This document shows, one piece after another, positions 35,977-44,567 of a stretch of DNA of 64,000 nt. Source of the stretch: Alcanivorax sp. 1008 (GTDB lineage: Bacteria > Pseudomonadota > Gammaproteobacteria > Pseudomonadales > Alcanivoracaceae); assembly GCF_020667895.1 (NCBI RefSeq), contig NZ_JAFMPS010000011.1, positions 34,316 to 98,315 on the forward strand, read 5' to 3'. The notes under the pieces are model-generated. The model saw only the letters and a program-made list of their open reading frames with translations, was not told the DNA's origin and did no database searches. The stretch's first letter is position 1. Each line of letters starts with the position of its first letter. The position numbers were made by a program, and so were the translations under genes.

Positions 35977-37613
35977 CAGGCAACTCCTTCCAACACCCCG
36001 TCTGCAACCATTTCTGCCAGCTCCATTCCCGGCCAATAGCGCAGAGGCTCGATTTTCACATTACCATCTACCATGCCTCGTTTCTGACAATACCCCAGAT
36101 AGCATTGCTGCATATCCGGACGGCAAAGAACCCGCACAGGCGCCAACTGACCAAGATCACGGGCCAGTCGATAATGGAAAAGACCTAACAATTCCTTTTC
36201 CAGAAGACCGGACAACTTACCCGCTTCCGTCAACATGTGGGCGTGGGATCCCTCCGTCAATAAGACATAGCCTGGTGTTCCTTTTCCGTCGCTATCATCC
36301 AGAGCAAGCAGGGTCACCGGATGCATGTCATGGGGCATATCAAGTCTATCGACCAGTTGTTGCACCATTACGGCAGAAAGCTTCTCTCCAACCAGATCAA
36401 CACCATCATCACGGCCAAGAAATGTGAAGCACGGTACCTTGCCGATCATGCTATCCACACGCAGGCGGTCGCTCATCCGGTAGCGCAGCAGACCGGCTCC
36501 GGTGCTTAACAGAGGCGTGACTTCCTGACCGGGCTCTAGCGCCCAGGGCGGTAATATCTTGCCACTGGCAATATCAGCGAACTCATAGACATGGCTACGA
36601 AACGCCAGCGGATATTTCTCCTGCCAGGGGAAAGTCACCACGCCTTCGGTTGCCCACAGTCCTTTGCCCTGAAATGCCACCCCGGGAAACAGATCACTGA
36701 GCTTGGTCGCCCAGGACGCTGCGGCAGCGGTGTCCCAGGCGCTGATAAGCGCCAGCTTAGGCCACAGCTGGGCAAAAAAGGCCGGCGACTGACGGCCATC
36801 CCATTGACGTAACAAGGCCGCCCGAAAAGGAGCCTTGGGGCAACGAACCATACTCAGCGACCGGCCCCGAATACCAAAGCTTCCCGCTTGCAGGCACTGC
36901 GCCAACTCATCACGCCATACACTCAGATCATCGAGTAATGCCAGAGCAAAAGTCGGACTCCAAACAGACATAACACTGAGAGACTCATCCGCCACCAGCC
37001 ACGCCAATGTGGCAAAGCGAGAATCCGCAGAGGTGGCTGCACTGGCTACGGTTTCAGGGACTGCCTGAGTTATTCCTGCGAGGAATCGCTTGCCAAAGGA
37101 AAGCAACTTCATGTCGTCGTTAATTTGCCCTTCAAGCTCACTGCGCAGGGAAGTGGGCACCCAGGATAACGACCAGTAGTGGCTACCGGAGCGAATATCC
37201 GGATAACTCCGGTACATGTCCCCCAGCCAGGGACAAATCGCCTGATCCAGCTCATCGAGGAAGCGCTTCGTATAGGGCAACCATTTTATTGCCGAGGTTG
37301 AACCACTGGTGGGCTGATAACGCTGCACAGGAGAAGCAATCAGCGAAGCCCCTCCCAAGCGCTGCTCATCAATAGCAGGACGCCAATGGTCATAATCCGT
37401 TTCCGGCATTTCTGCAGCGTAGCGCTCGAACGACCAGCTCGAGTCGATGTTGCTTCGCTGTCCTGCGGGCGTTGCCGCGACAGCGCGTAACAGGGAAGAC
37501 AGCTTAGTGCGCTGAATGTCTTCCATATTCTGGCACTGCTGCTCAAATGCAATCCTGGAGGGCGAGACGAGGCGTGACAAAATGCCATGGCCTAAAGCAT
37601 AACGGACGCTCAC
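35976..37613 (-). CDS. GH3 (auxin-responsive promoter) family acyl-adenylating ligase
   Basis: A 545-residue cytosolic enzyme of the GH3 family. Members of this family activate an acyl acid with ATP and join it to an amino acid or amine. The nucleotide motif appears as QPTSGSTSAIKWLPYT near residue 100. FQGKGLWATEGVVTFPW and HVYEFADI form the acyl/AMP pocket region. GAGLLRYRMSDRLRV corresponds to the conserved YRxGD block and GRDDGVDLVGEKLS to the C-terminal hinge. Length matches plant and bacterial GH3 enzymes (about 550-600). The acyl and amine substrates cannot be read from sequence. ATGA overlap with the preceding gene. Confidence 0.85.
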   Translation of the reverse strand: MSVRYALGHGILSRLVSPSRIAFEQQCQNMEDIQRTKLSSLLRAVAATPAGQRSNIDSSWSFERYAAEMPETDYDHWRPAIDEQRLGGASLIASPVQRYQPTSGSTSAIKWLPYTKRFLDELDQAICPWLGDMYRSYPDIRSGSHYWSLSWVPTSLRSELEGQINDDMKLLSFGKRFLAGITQAVPETVASAATSADSRFATLAWLVADESLSVMSVWSPTFALALLDDLSVWRDELAQCLQAGSFGIRGRSLSMVRCPKAPFRAALLRQWDGRQSPAFFAQLWPKLALISAWDTAAAASWATKLSDLFPGVAFQGKGLWATEGVVTFPWQEKYPLAFRSHVYEFADIASGKILPPWALEPGQEVTPLLSTGAGLLRYRMSDRLRVDSMIGKVPCFTFLGRDDGVDLVGEKLSAVMVQQLVDRLDMPHDMHPVTLLALDDSDGKGTPGYVLLTEGSHAHMLTEAGKLSGLLEKELLGLFHYRLARDLGQLAPVRVLCRPDMQQCYLGYCQKRGMVDGNVKIEPLRYWPGMELAEMVADGVLEGVA

Positions 37614-38500
37614 TGTCGGCTCCGCACCATCGCCTGCCCGTTGCTATTTTTCTTCTTCCGACTTGCGGATATCACGCGAACTGCTACCGCCACCCGGGGT
37701 ACATGATTCCCTCTGTCAGCTGCCTCCACCGGCTGGGCAGCCGGGTGGACCGCGCCCTGAGACGGCTTGCGCCAGACTTTGTTCAGGTAGCGAAAGACAT
37801 AACGAAATGCATCAGAGAATCCGATGCGGCCTACACAAGGTAGTTCAGTACCACGGTGCCACTCCGGGTTGCAGGTTTCGAAATAGGCCGCAGCGGCGCT
37901 GGCCTGACGCACCTGATCAGTAATCGGTGCCACATCGTCCTTAAGACGCTGGTAGCTATCGCCGAAGTCCAGCACACCACGATCAGCATCATAGTATCCG
38001 GGGAATAGCTGTTCGCAGTACTGCGGGATCAGCGATTGATACTCCTGATAGCGATTCTGCGGATGGGGATAGAAGCGGAAAAGATTGTTCGCCATCAGCA
38101 GGTAGGTTTTGTAGCCCTTGGAAATCAACAACCAGAATACTGGCGTCATAGGGTGGCGCAGTATGGTTCTCACCAGGTAAAGGAAAAACGCCAGCGGCAG
38201 TGCTCTGGTGCCCCAATACTCACGTTCAATAATGGTATCCCCGCTGAAGACGCCCTTAATGCGCTTACCATCCACTTGCATATCCATCGTAGCAACCGTG
38301 GAAAAGCCGACAATCTTCTGATCGCTACGCCGACGCAACATAAAGACGCCGGTTTTACGGCTCATGTCACTAACGAAGGTATCCAGATCAGAGTTCTCGT
38401 AATAGTTTTGAAAGATGCCATACATCTTCAAAACATCCGCCGGAGATATGCGATTGATCGGACAATAGCGAGCGGTTATCCGATTGTTTGGCTTGCTCAT
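37610..38500 (-). CDS. GNAT-like protein, first gene of the GH3/RND cluster
   Basis: A 296-residue protein. Residues about 15-160 have the layout of a GNAT-superfamily acyltransferase: ADVLKMYGIFQNYYENSDLDTFVSDMSRK, then FMLRRRSDQKIVGFSTVATMDM and GDTIIEREYWGTRALPLAFFLY, followed by a hydrophobic segment LVRTILRHPMTPVFWLLISKGYKTYLLM that may touch the membrane. The last 60 residues are basic and probably disordered. It belongs to a known but uncharacterised type as far as I can tell. Overlaps the GH3 gene by 4 bases and is divergent from the AraC-type regulator. Confidence 0.62.
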   Translation of the reverse strand: MSKPNNRITARYCPINRISPADVLKMYGIFQNYYENSDLDTFVSDMSRKTGVFMLRRRSDQKIVGFSTVATMDMQVDGKRIKGVFSGDTIIEREYWGTRALPLAFFLYLVRTILRHPMTPVFWLLISKGYKTYLLMANNLFRFYPHPQNRYQEYQSLIPQYCEQLFPGYYDADRGVLDFGDSYQRLKDDVAPITDQVRQASAAAAYFETCNPEWHRGTELPCVGRIGFSDAFRYVFRYLNKVWRKPSQGAVHPAAQPVEAADRGNHVPRVAVAVRVISASRKKKNSNGQAMVRSRQ

Positions 38501-38640
38501 GGTCAGGCCTGCTTATTGTTGTTTTTCAGAATAGATAGGATTGACCATTGCCCGCATCGCCGTACAGGTTCCCCACCGCCATCCTCTTGTCCATTTGCGA
38601 CAACTTGCTAGTACCTCCTACCGACTCGCAGAACGGGCCA

Positions 38641-38667
38641 ATATGTGTACATATATTCACATATATT
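38641..38667. promoter_or_regulatory. Operator-like repeats between the GH3 cluster and its AraC-type regulator
   Basis: Two exact 9-base direct repeats ACATATATT at 38649-38657 and 38659-38667, one helical turn apart. The first overlaps a dyad ATATGT-GT-ACATAT (38641-38654). AraC-type proteins bind direct repeats. The whole 38640-38740 stretch is strikingly AT-rich in a GC-richer region and contains TATAGAATAATAAT at about 38707, a possible -10 for the regulator. Confidence 0.55.
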
Positions 38668-38748
38668 GTTGATAAAATGGCCCAATCTGCAGGAACAGAA
38701 TATTTCTATAGAATAATAATATTTAATAAAAACAAAAGGTTGGTAGAT

Positions 38749-39771
38749 ATGAGACTGTCGCCTTCACTTGTCAACGATGTTCCACTTGTCCCGGTTGTGT
38801 ACGTCCGTATTCTTATGAGACTAATGTCCCAACTGGGTGTTTCTCAGCAATCCCTGTTGTCTGAATCGGGCATTCATGATGCCCTGATCTCCGATCCGGA
38901 GGGCCATGTTTCAGTCAACCAACTACTGTCGCTATTTCGTTCCGCCGAGCGACAAAGCCCGGTTCCATGCATCGGCGCACGCTATGGAGCGCTGCTTGAT
39001 TTGTCAGCGCACGGCCTGCTCGCCTACTCAATGCTATCGCAGCAACGTGCAGGGGACCTGACCAGACGGGCTATTCAGTTCTTGCGCATCCGCGTGCCAT
39101 TGATGGAAGTTGAACTTGTGCCTGTTGGGGATGGCTCCGTTATCCGCCTGCATCAGCGGTGGCCGCTGGAGGACATGGAGAACTTTCTTGTCGATTGTTA
39201 CCTCGCCAGCATGTGCCGACTTAGCGCAACCATGAGCAAGAACGCCAGCATCCAACTGCAGAGTGACGACCCTCTGCGCCTGAAAAACCTGGAAGAAATT
39301 CTCGGCGTTAATGTGGAAGGAGGGCATAGCTCTAATCAACTGCTGATTAGCCAATGTCAGGGCAACCAGAAGAACCGCTTGGAGCTGGGCGGAGTTAGCG
39401 ACGCCGAGTGGAACGCGGATCAGGTTACCGCATTAATCCGCCACTATATCCACTGCAACCCTGGTCGCTACTGCACACTGGAGCATGCCGCGGAAAAGCT
39501 TGGCCTGACACCACGCACACTGACTCGCTACCTATCAACTGCCGGCGAATCGTTTTCACAGTTACGTAACGCTGCAAGGGAAAAGTTCGCTCGCCATTAC
39601 CTGCATGAAACCGAATTCAGCATTGCTGATATTGCGGAAAAGCTTGGCTATAGCGATCAGGCCAGCTTTACCAAGGCCTTTCGTAGCTGGACAGGACACT
39701 CACCGGGACGGGTTCGCAAGGAGCAAGGCCTGCAGGCGTGGCAGACGGGGGGCAGTACACGGATAGCCTGA
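38749..39771 (+). CDS. AraC-family transcriptional regulator (arabinose-binding-domain/OruR type)
   Basis: A 340-residue DNA-binding protein. Residues about 20-205 form the AraC-type ligand-binding domain typical of OruR/ArgR-like regulators (QLGVSQQSLLSESGIHDALISDPEGHVSVNQLLSLFRSAE). The C-terminal 100 residues hold two helix-turn-helix units: CTLEHAAEKLGLTPRTLTRYLSTAGESF and FSIADIAEKLGYSDQASFTKAFRSWTGHSPGRVR. The ATG at 38749 (MRLSPSL) is chosen by family length; the open frame upstream crosses the AT-rich operator region. Divergent from the GH3 cluster, which it probably controls. Ends at a bidirectional terminator. Confidence 0.9.
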   Translation: MRLSPSLVNDVPLVPVVYVRILMRLMSQLGVSQQSLLSESGIHDALISDPEGHVSVNQLLSLFRSAERQSPVPCIGARYGALLDLSAHGLLAYSMLSQQRAGDLTRRAIQFLRIRVPLMEVELVPVGDGSVIRLHQRWPLEDMENFLVDCYLASMCRLSATMSKNASIQLQSDDPLRLKNLEEILGVNVEGGHSSNQLLISQCQGNQKNRLELGGVSDAEWNADQVTALIRHYIHCNPGRYCTLEHAAEKLGLTPRTLTRYLSTAGESFSQLRNAAREKFARHYLHETEFSIADIAEKLGYSDQASFTKAFRSWTGHSPGRVRKEQGLQAWQTGGSTRIA

Positions 39772-39794
39772 AAGAGCGAAACAGGACGTGCAAT

Positions 39795-39822
39795 AAAAAA
39801 GGGCCCGCAGGCCCCTTTTTTT
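39795..39822. terminator. Bidirectional Rho-independent terminator
   Basis: GGGCC/GGCCC stem with a CGCA loop, extended by A6 on the left and T7 on the right, so it works in both directions for the convergent AraC-type and SCP2 genes. Confidence 0.9.
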
Positions 39823-39834
39823 GCAGCAAAAACC

Positions 39835-40221
39835 TTACGCAGTTTCAGCAGCAATTTTCTTCATCAGCTCAACCTGAGCAGCGGTCGGCTGTGCAGTCTG
39901 CAGCGCCATCAACTTGCTCATGTCGCCTTCGATGCGGATCTGACCGGTCATAAAGCCCTGCATACCAGCAGATTGATCACCTTCAATGAAGATGCGCTTG
40001 GCCAGATCAGCCGGCAGGATCATTGTGGTCGGTGCGTTCGGATGATGACCTTCTTCCAGCATTCCGCCTACCAGAGACATTGCCTTGTCAACAGAACCAC
40101 CAGTGATGGTGACATTGATAATCAGGTCAGCCAGCGCCGCCGGGGCTTCCAGAGCACCAGCTTCATCACGCAGAGTCTTAACCATGGCGAACCAGCCTTC
40201 AGACAAAAATTCCTGACTCAT
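39835..40221 (-). CDS. SCP2 sterol-binding domain protein
   Basis: A 128-residue single-domain protein of the sterol carrier protein 2 family. Blocks visible: VDKAMSLVGGMLEEG, the lipid-binding strands TTMILPADLAKRIFIEGDQ, and the conserved AGMQGFMTGQIRIEGDMSKLMAL (the GxxxxxFMxGKIKxxGD-type motif). It probably binds fatty acyl-CoA or other lipids in the cytosol. The ATG has GGAGATAATT just upstream, which sets the start. An inverted repeat resembling fatty-acid-responsive operators lies 39 bases before the gene, linking it to fadBA. Confidence 0.9.
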   Translation of the reverse strand: MSQEFLSEGWFAMVKTLRDEAGALEAPAALADLIINVTITGGSVDKAMSLVGGMLEEGHHPNAPTTMILPADLAKRIFIEGDQSAGMQGFMTGQIRIEGDMSKLMALQTAQPTAAQVELMKKIAAETA

Positions 40222-40259
40222 AATTATCTCCTCGATGTTGTTGTCATAACTCGTCCTGT

Positions 40260-40275
40260 TCAAACGAGCGTTCGA
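40260..40275. promoter_or_regulatory. Operator-like dyad before the SCP2 gene
   Basis: TCAAACG-AG-CGTTCGA, 6 of 7 arm positions paired. It matches the PsrA-type pattern CAAAC-N4-GTTTG with one mismatch, and shares CGAGCGTTCG with a site at 63903. It lies 12 bases downstream of a possible -10 (TATATG, minus strand, 40288-40293). Confidence 0.5.
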
Positions 40276-40367
40276 AACGTTCAGTACCATATAGAAAGGC
40301 CCGAATCATGGCAATAGCGCCAGCGTCCATGCCGGCGAGCATTCCTGTCAGGCTGCAAAAGGCCGGA

Positions 40368-41666
40368 TCAGAGGTCGTAACCACGCTCTTCATGCAGGGC
40401 AATATCCAGCCCCTGAGATTCTTCTTCCGGAGTCACACGCAGAGAAGTGAACAAGCCAACCAGACGCAGGATGATCCATGTCGCAAGCGCTGTGTAGAGA
40501 GCGGTTGCCAGCACACCGACTGCCTGCACACCGACCTGATCCAGCATGCCGTAGTGATCAAAAGCGAAGCCGTAACCGGAGAACAGCCCCAGTTCGGTAG
40601 AAGCGAACACCCCTGCTGCCAAAGTGCCCAATATGCCGCCTACACCATGCACCGGAAACACATCCAGCGAATCATCAATTTTCAGGCGCTGCTTGATTAG
40701 CATTACTGCATAGAAGCACACCACCCCGGCAGCGAGGCCAATTACCAAAGCGGCTGCCGGGCTAACAAAGCCGGACGCCGGAGTAATAGTTCCAAGACCA
40801 GCGACCATACCGGTAGCAATACCCAGCGCCGAAGGTTTGCCAAACTTCTTCCACTCCAGCGCGATCCAGGCCAGCGAGCCCGCCGCCGCAGAAATATGGG
40901 TAACCAGCATAGCCATGGCCGCATTGCCATCCGCCGCAACAGCGGAACCACCATTGAAGCCGAACCAGCCAACCCAGAGCATGCCTGCCCCCATCACGGT
41001 CATGGTCATGTTATGCGGCTTCATCCCGGCGCCGGGAAAGCCATTGCGACGCCCCAGCACCAGAGCTGCCACCAGCGCTGCCACACCAGCAGTGATATGT
41101 ACCACGGTGCCACCGGCAAAATCGTACAGGCCGAGCTCCGCCAGCCAACCACCACCCCACACCCAATGACAAACAGGCACATACACCAGCAGCAGCCACA
41201 GCATGGAGAACGTAAGCATGGCACCAAAACGCATGCGTTCCGCGAAAGCACCGACGATCAGTGCAGGCGTGATAATGGCAAAAGTCATCTGGAATAAGCC
41301 ATGCAAAGCCGTTGGCAAGGTACCCGTGATCGACTCACGATCAATGCCACTGAAGAACACATAATCAAGACCACCAATCCAGGCATTGACGCTGCCTCCA
41401 TCACTAAACGCCAGCGAATACCCCACCACTAGCCATAACAAGGATGCGCCGCAGGCAATGGCAAAACATTGCATAAGCACGGACAGCACGTTCTTTGCAC
41501 GGACCAGGCCCCCGTAAAAAAGCGCCAGCCCTGGCAGAGTCATAAACAGGACCAGAGCAGTGCTGGTCAGAATCCATGCTGTGTCAGCGCCGTTCATCTG
41601 ATCGGCGAACGCCAGCGCCGGACATAGCAGTGCCGCCAGCAGGAAAGATTTGCTGAAAAGTTTCAT
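40368..41666 (-). CDS. amtB: Ammonium transporter AmtB
   Basis: A 432-residue inner-membrane channel for ammonium. Signal peptide at residues 1-21 (LLCPALAFA), then eleven transmembrane helices. Signatures: ADTAWILTSTALVLFMTLPGLALFYGGLVR at the start, DFAGGTVVHITAGVAALVAAL with the pore His, and FPVHGVGGILGTLAAGVF with the second pore His. It lies 12 bases after glnK, the standard glnK-amtB pairing, in which uridylylation-free GlnK blocks the channel. Controlled by the sigma-54 promoter before glnK. Confidence 0.97.
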   Translation of the reverse strand: MKLFSKSFLLAALLCPALAFADQMNGADTAWILTSTALVLFMTLPGLALFYGGLVRAKNVLSVLMQCFAIACGASLLWLVVGYSLAFSDGGSVNAWIGGLDYVFFSGIDRESITGTLPTALHGLFQMTFAIITPALIVGAFAERMRFGAMLTFSMLWLLLVYVPVCHWVWGGGWLAELGLYDFAGGTVVHITAGVAALVAALVLGRRNGFPGAGMKPHNMTMTVMGAGMLWVGWFGFNGGSAVAADGNAAMAMLVTHISAAAGSLAWIALEWKKFGKPSALGIATGMVAGLGTITPASGFVSPAAALVIGLAAGVVCFYAVMLIKQRLKIDDSLDVFPVHGVGGILGTLAAGVFASTELGLFSGYGFAFDHYGMLDQVGVQAVGVLATALYTALATWIILRLVGLFTSLRVTPEEESQGLDIALHEERGYDL

Positions 41667-41678
41667 TGGTAGAATTCC

Positions 41679-42020
<342 letters not shown>

Positions 42021-42092
42021 TTATCTCCTGAGTGGCGGCTCACGCTGCACCAATATCGAACCTTATCAACAAGATGCACCGGATCAGGGCAT

Positions 42093-42107
42093 GCAGAATG
42101 CGGGCCA
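42093..42107 (-). promoter_or_regulatory. Sigma-54 promoter of glnK-amtB
   Basis: Minus strand TGGCCCG-N4-CTGC against TGGCACG-N4-TTGC, with GG and GC correctly spaced and two mismatches. Predicted start near 42081 gives a leader of about 64 bases. Confidence 0.65.
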
Positions 42108-42167
42108 GCTCAGGAGTTCAGTAATTTCAGTAGGTTAAGCTGAGTGGAGCGAGTAACGATGCATAAA

Positions 42168-42184
42168 TGCACCATATTAATGCA
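42168..42184. promoter_or_regulatory. Probable NtrC half-perfect site upstream of glnK
   Basis: TGCACC-N5-AATGCA: the left half is a perfect NtrC half-site and the right half matches four of six. It lies about 60-75 bases upstream of the sigma-54 -24 element. Further single half-sites (TGCACC) occur near 42048 and 42075. Confidence 0.45.
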
Positions 42185-42258
42185 GCATCGCAGGCGTTAC
42201 GCACCAGCATGGATCACCCTGAGTGCTCCATGCTGGCACGATAGAAGCTGCAAAACAG

Positions 42259-43128
42259 TTAGTGCAGATAGTTGAACATCTTGCGGCGGTATTCACTGGC
42301 CAGCGGATCACCCTTGGGCAGGCAGTCAAACACCTTTAGCAACGCGCCACGGGCCAACCCGTCACCAAAGTCACGGTAATCACGCAGCATTTGCAGCAGA
42401 GCCTGCAGGCCAGTCTCAAACTGGCCTGCGGCGGCGGCCCGCAGGCCATATTGATATAGGTCTTCCGGGGTGGGAGTTGCTGTCACTCTGGCGGCCAGCT
42501 CCGCCAACGACACCGGTGCCGACTCCTCGAGTTCCTCCAGTAATGCAAAACGGGCTCGAAATGGCCGCAACTCAACCACATCCTCGGCGATTTCCGCTAG
42601 CACTGACTGAGCCTCATCAAGACGCCCTTCACCCAACAGATACTCCACCAGCAGCGCCCGAAAGCCATGACGCGCCGGCTCATGCAGCAACGCATCACGC
42701 AATGCCGCCTCAGCCTCGGCACCATGACCATGGGCCATCGCCAATCTGACCTGCTCTACAAAGGCCTCGGCACCGGCCTCCGGATCCGACTCTGCCAGCA
42801 CCGGCGCCAGCCACTGGCGCAATGCCGCCTCGGTCTGGGCACCAACCAACTCATCCGCCAGCCGGCCCTGCACCACCAGTTTCAGGGTAGGCAAGCTACG
42901 AACCTGGAACTGAGCGGCCACCTCCTGCTGCTCATCTGCATTAACTTTAGCCAGCAGCAACCGGCCATCCAGCTCACGCACCAACTTTTCCAAAACAGGG
43001 GCCATCTGCTTGCAAGGCTGGCACCAGTCAGCCCAGAAATCGACGATTACCGGTGTCTGCATGGACGCCTCCAGAACCTGCTGGAGATTGGCGGAGGTAA
43101 CATCAATGATGTGGCTGTCTGGTGTCAC
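42259..43128 (-). CDS. Thioredoxin-domain co-chaperone of the CnoX/YbbN type
   Basis: A 289-residue cytosolic protein. The N-terminal thioredoxin domain (residues 1-about 115) has an intact WADWCQPCKQMAP redox site. The rest is TPR-like helices (EAEAALRDALLHEPARHGFRALLVEYLLGEG), as in CnoX, which protects substrates from over-oxidation and hands them to GroEL. Members differ in whether the CxxC is kept; this one keeps both Cys. The GTG at 43126-43128 has AGGAG six bases before it and gives the family-like start VTPDSHIIDV; the longer ATG version lacks a ribosome site. Confidence 0.88.
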   Translation of the reverse strand: MTPDSHIIDVTSANLQQVLEASMQTPVIVDFWADWCQPCKQMAPVLEKLVRELDGRLLLAKVNADEQQEVAAQFQVRSLPTLKLVVQGRLADELVGAQTEAALRQWLAPVLAESDPEAGAEAFVEQVRLAMAHGHGAEAEAALRDALLHEPARHGFRALLVEYLLGEGRLDEAQSVLAEIAEDVVELRPFRARFALLEELEESAPVSLAELAARVTATPTPEDLYQYGLRAAAAGQFETGLQALLQMLRDYRDFGDGLARGALLKVFDCLPKGDPLASEYRRKMFNYLH

Positions 43129-43219
43129 TGTGGGCTCCTGAAAACGGTGTGCGCTTAAAGGATGCAAGTATAGCAGGCAGCCCACTCACTGGTGGACGGC
43201 AGGGCCAAATGACACCGTT

Positions 43220-43249
43220 TTGACATTATTCAGAGGCTGAATCTAATAT
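43220..43249 (+). promoter_or_regulatory. Sigma-70-type promoter of the porin cassette
   Basis: Perfect TTGACA (43220-43225), 18-base spacer, TAATAT (43244-43249, four of six). It lies about 57 bases before the first porin gene. The spacer holds TTCAG-AGG-CTGAA, a small dyad that could be an operator. Confidence 0.6.
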
Positions 43250-43305
43250 CAGCATTTCTACCTACCTGATAAAGACTTCAAATAACAAGCTGGGGGATCA
43301 ACCGC

Positions 43306-44556
43306 ATGACCGTCCTTTACCGTCTGATAACCGGTATTCTGGCCACTTCCGTCGCCACTTCAATCTGGGCAGAAGAGCTAGATGACCGCCTGGCCCAAGC
43401 AGAGGCCCGTCTCGCCGCGCTGGAAGCCCAGAGCATGTCCAGCGAGAAGTTTCGCTTTAATGGATTCATCACGCTGGGGATGGAAAGAACCAACACGATT
43501 GAAGGGATAGTAGTTGACCCGGCTCTGGGGCCCGTGGCCGGTCAACCCATTTCCTATCGTGGCAGCAATTCTGAAAACTGGAATCTACGCGAGTACAGCC
43601 GCGCGGGATTCCGCATTGAAACAGATATCAATGAACGTACCGGGGCAGTTATACAGATACTGGCCAGTGGCCAGAATGACTATGACGCCGAGCTACAGTG
43701 GGCCTACCTGTCCTACAACATCAAGCCGGAACTGGTATGGAGAGCAGGTCGTCTGGTGCTGCCGACCTACATGCACTCTCAATACACTCAAGCGTCCTAT
43801 GCCTACCCCTGGATTGAGCTGCCCAGTCAGGTCTACGGCACACTCCCGGTGAATACAATGGAGGGCATGGATCTTACCTGGCAGTTCAGCACCGGCAATG
43901 TTGGTCATGCCCTGAATGTGACATGGGGCACCGCCGATGTGCCCACCGAAGTCGGACGCTACCTGGTAAACAACCAGGCCGGAATGAATCTGAAATCTTT
44001 CTTCGGCAATTTCACTACTCGTATCAGCTACTCCGTAGGAGAGACCGATCTCGATCTGCCAGACTTAACGGCCCTTGGCGGACCTGATTTATCGCCCTAC
44101 AGCCTTGATAGCAGCTTCGGCTATTTCGCCAGCGTCGGCGGTCAGTACGATAACGGTTCAGTGCTACTAATCAGTGAAGTCGTACAGCTTGGTGTTAACG
44201 CTCCCTACGGCTGGTTCCCCACACAGACCGCCGCTTACCTCACCGCAGGCTATCGCATGGGACGGCTGATGCCTCACCTGACCTGGTCTGGGGTAGAGTC
44301 GGACGTCAATGACAGATGCGCATCCGCCCCAAGTGCCGTTGCTTGTGGCTCGCTGGTCTCGCAAAACGTGGCACGCTCAAAAAGCTGGACCTTGGGCGCA
44401 CGATATGACCTGGATGCCGGCATAGCGCTTAAGGCCGAAGCTACTAGCTTCTACGATTTCACAGGTGACAAAACTGCCAACGGCACCCTGTTTTCAGGCC
44501 TGCCAACAAGCAACGATGTCGTAGTCTTCCGTCTCGCCGTGGACGCTGCATTCTAA
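43306..44556 (+). CDS. DcaP-like outer-membrane porin, copy A
   Basis: A 416-residue predicted outer-membrane beta-barrel. Signal peptide at about residues 1-22 (ATSIWA), then a short coiled-coil (LDDRLAQAEARLAALEAQ), as in trimeric DcaP-type porins, then amphipathic strands ending in the aromatic terminus VDAAF. Conserved blocks shared with copy B: RAGRLVLPTYMHSQYTQASYAYPWIELPSQVYGTLPVNTMEG and SLDSSFGYFASVG. It probably imports small organic acids or other nutrients; the substrate is unknown. Followed 11 bases later by a small binding-protein-like gene; this pair is repeated downstream. Confidence 0.83.
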   Translation: MTVLYRLITGILATSVATSIWAEELDDRLAQAEARLAALEAQSMSSEKFRFNGFITLGMERTNTIEGIVVDPALGPVAGQPISYRGSNSENWNLREYSRAGFRIETDINERTGAVIQILASGQNDYDAELQWAYLSYNIKPELVWRAGRLVLPTYMHSQYTQASYAYPWIELPSQVYGTLPVNTMEGMDLTWQFSTGNVGHALNVTWGTADVPTEVGRYLVNNQAGMNLKSFFGNFTTRISYSVGETDLDLPDLTALGGPDLSPYSLDSSFGYFASVGGQYDNGSVLLISEVVQLGVNAPYGWFPTQTAAYLTAGYRMGRLMPHLTWSGVESDVNDRCASAPSAVACGSLVSQNVARSKSWTLGARYDLDAGIALKAEATSFYDFTGDKTANGTLFSGLPTSNDVVVFRLAVDAAF

Positions 44557-44567
44557 GGAGAGCTGAA

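Noticed and set aside
42234..42248. TGGCACG-N4-AAGC on the plus strand, resembling a sigma-54 promoter
   Set aside because: It points away from glnK into the 3' end of the thioredoxin-like gene, with no gene to serve, and lacks the TT before GC.
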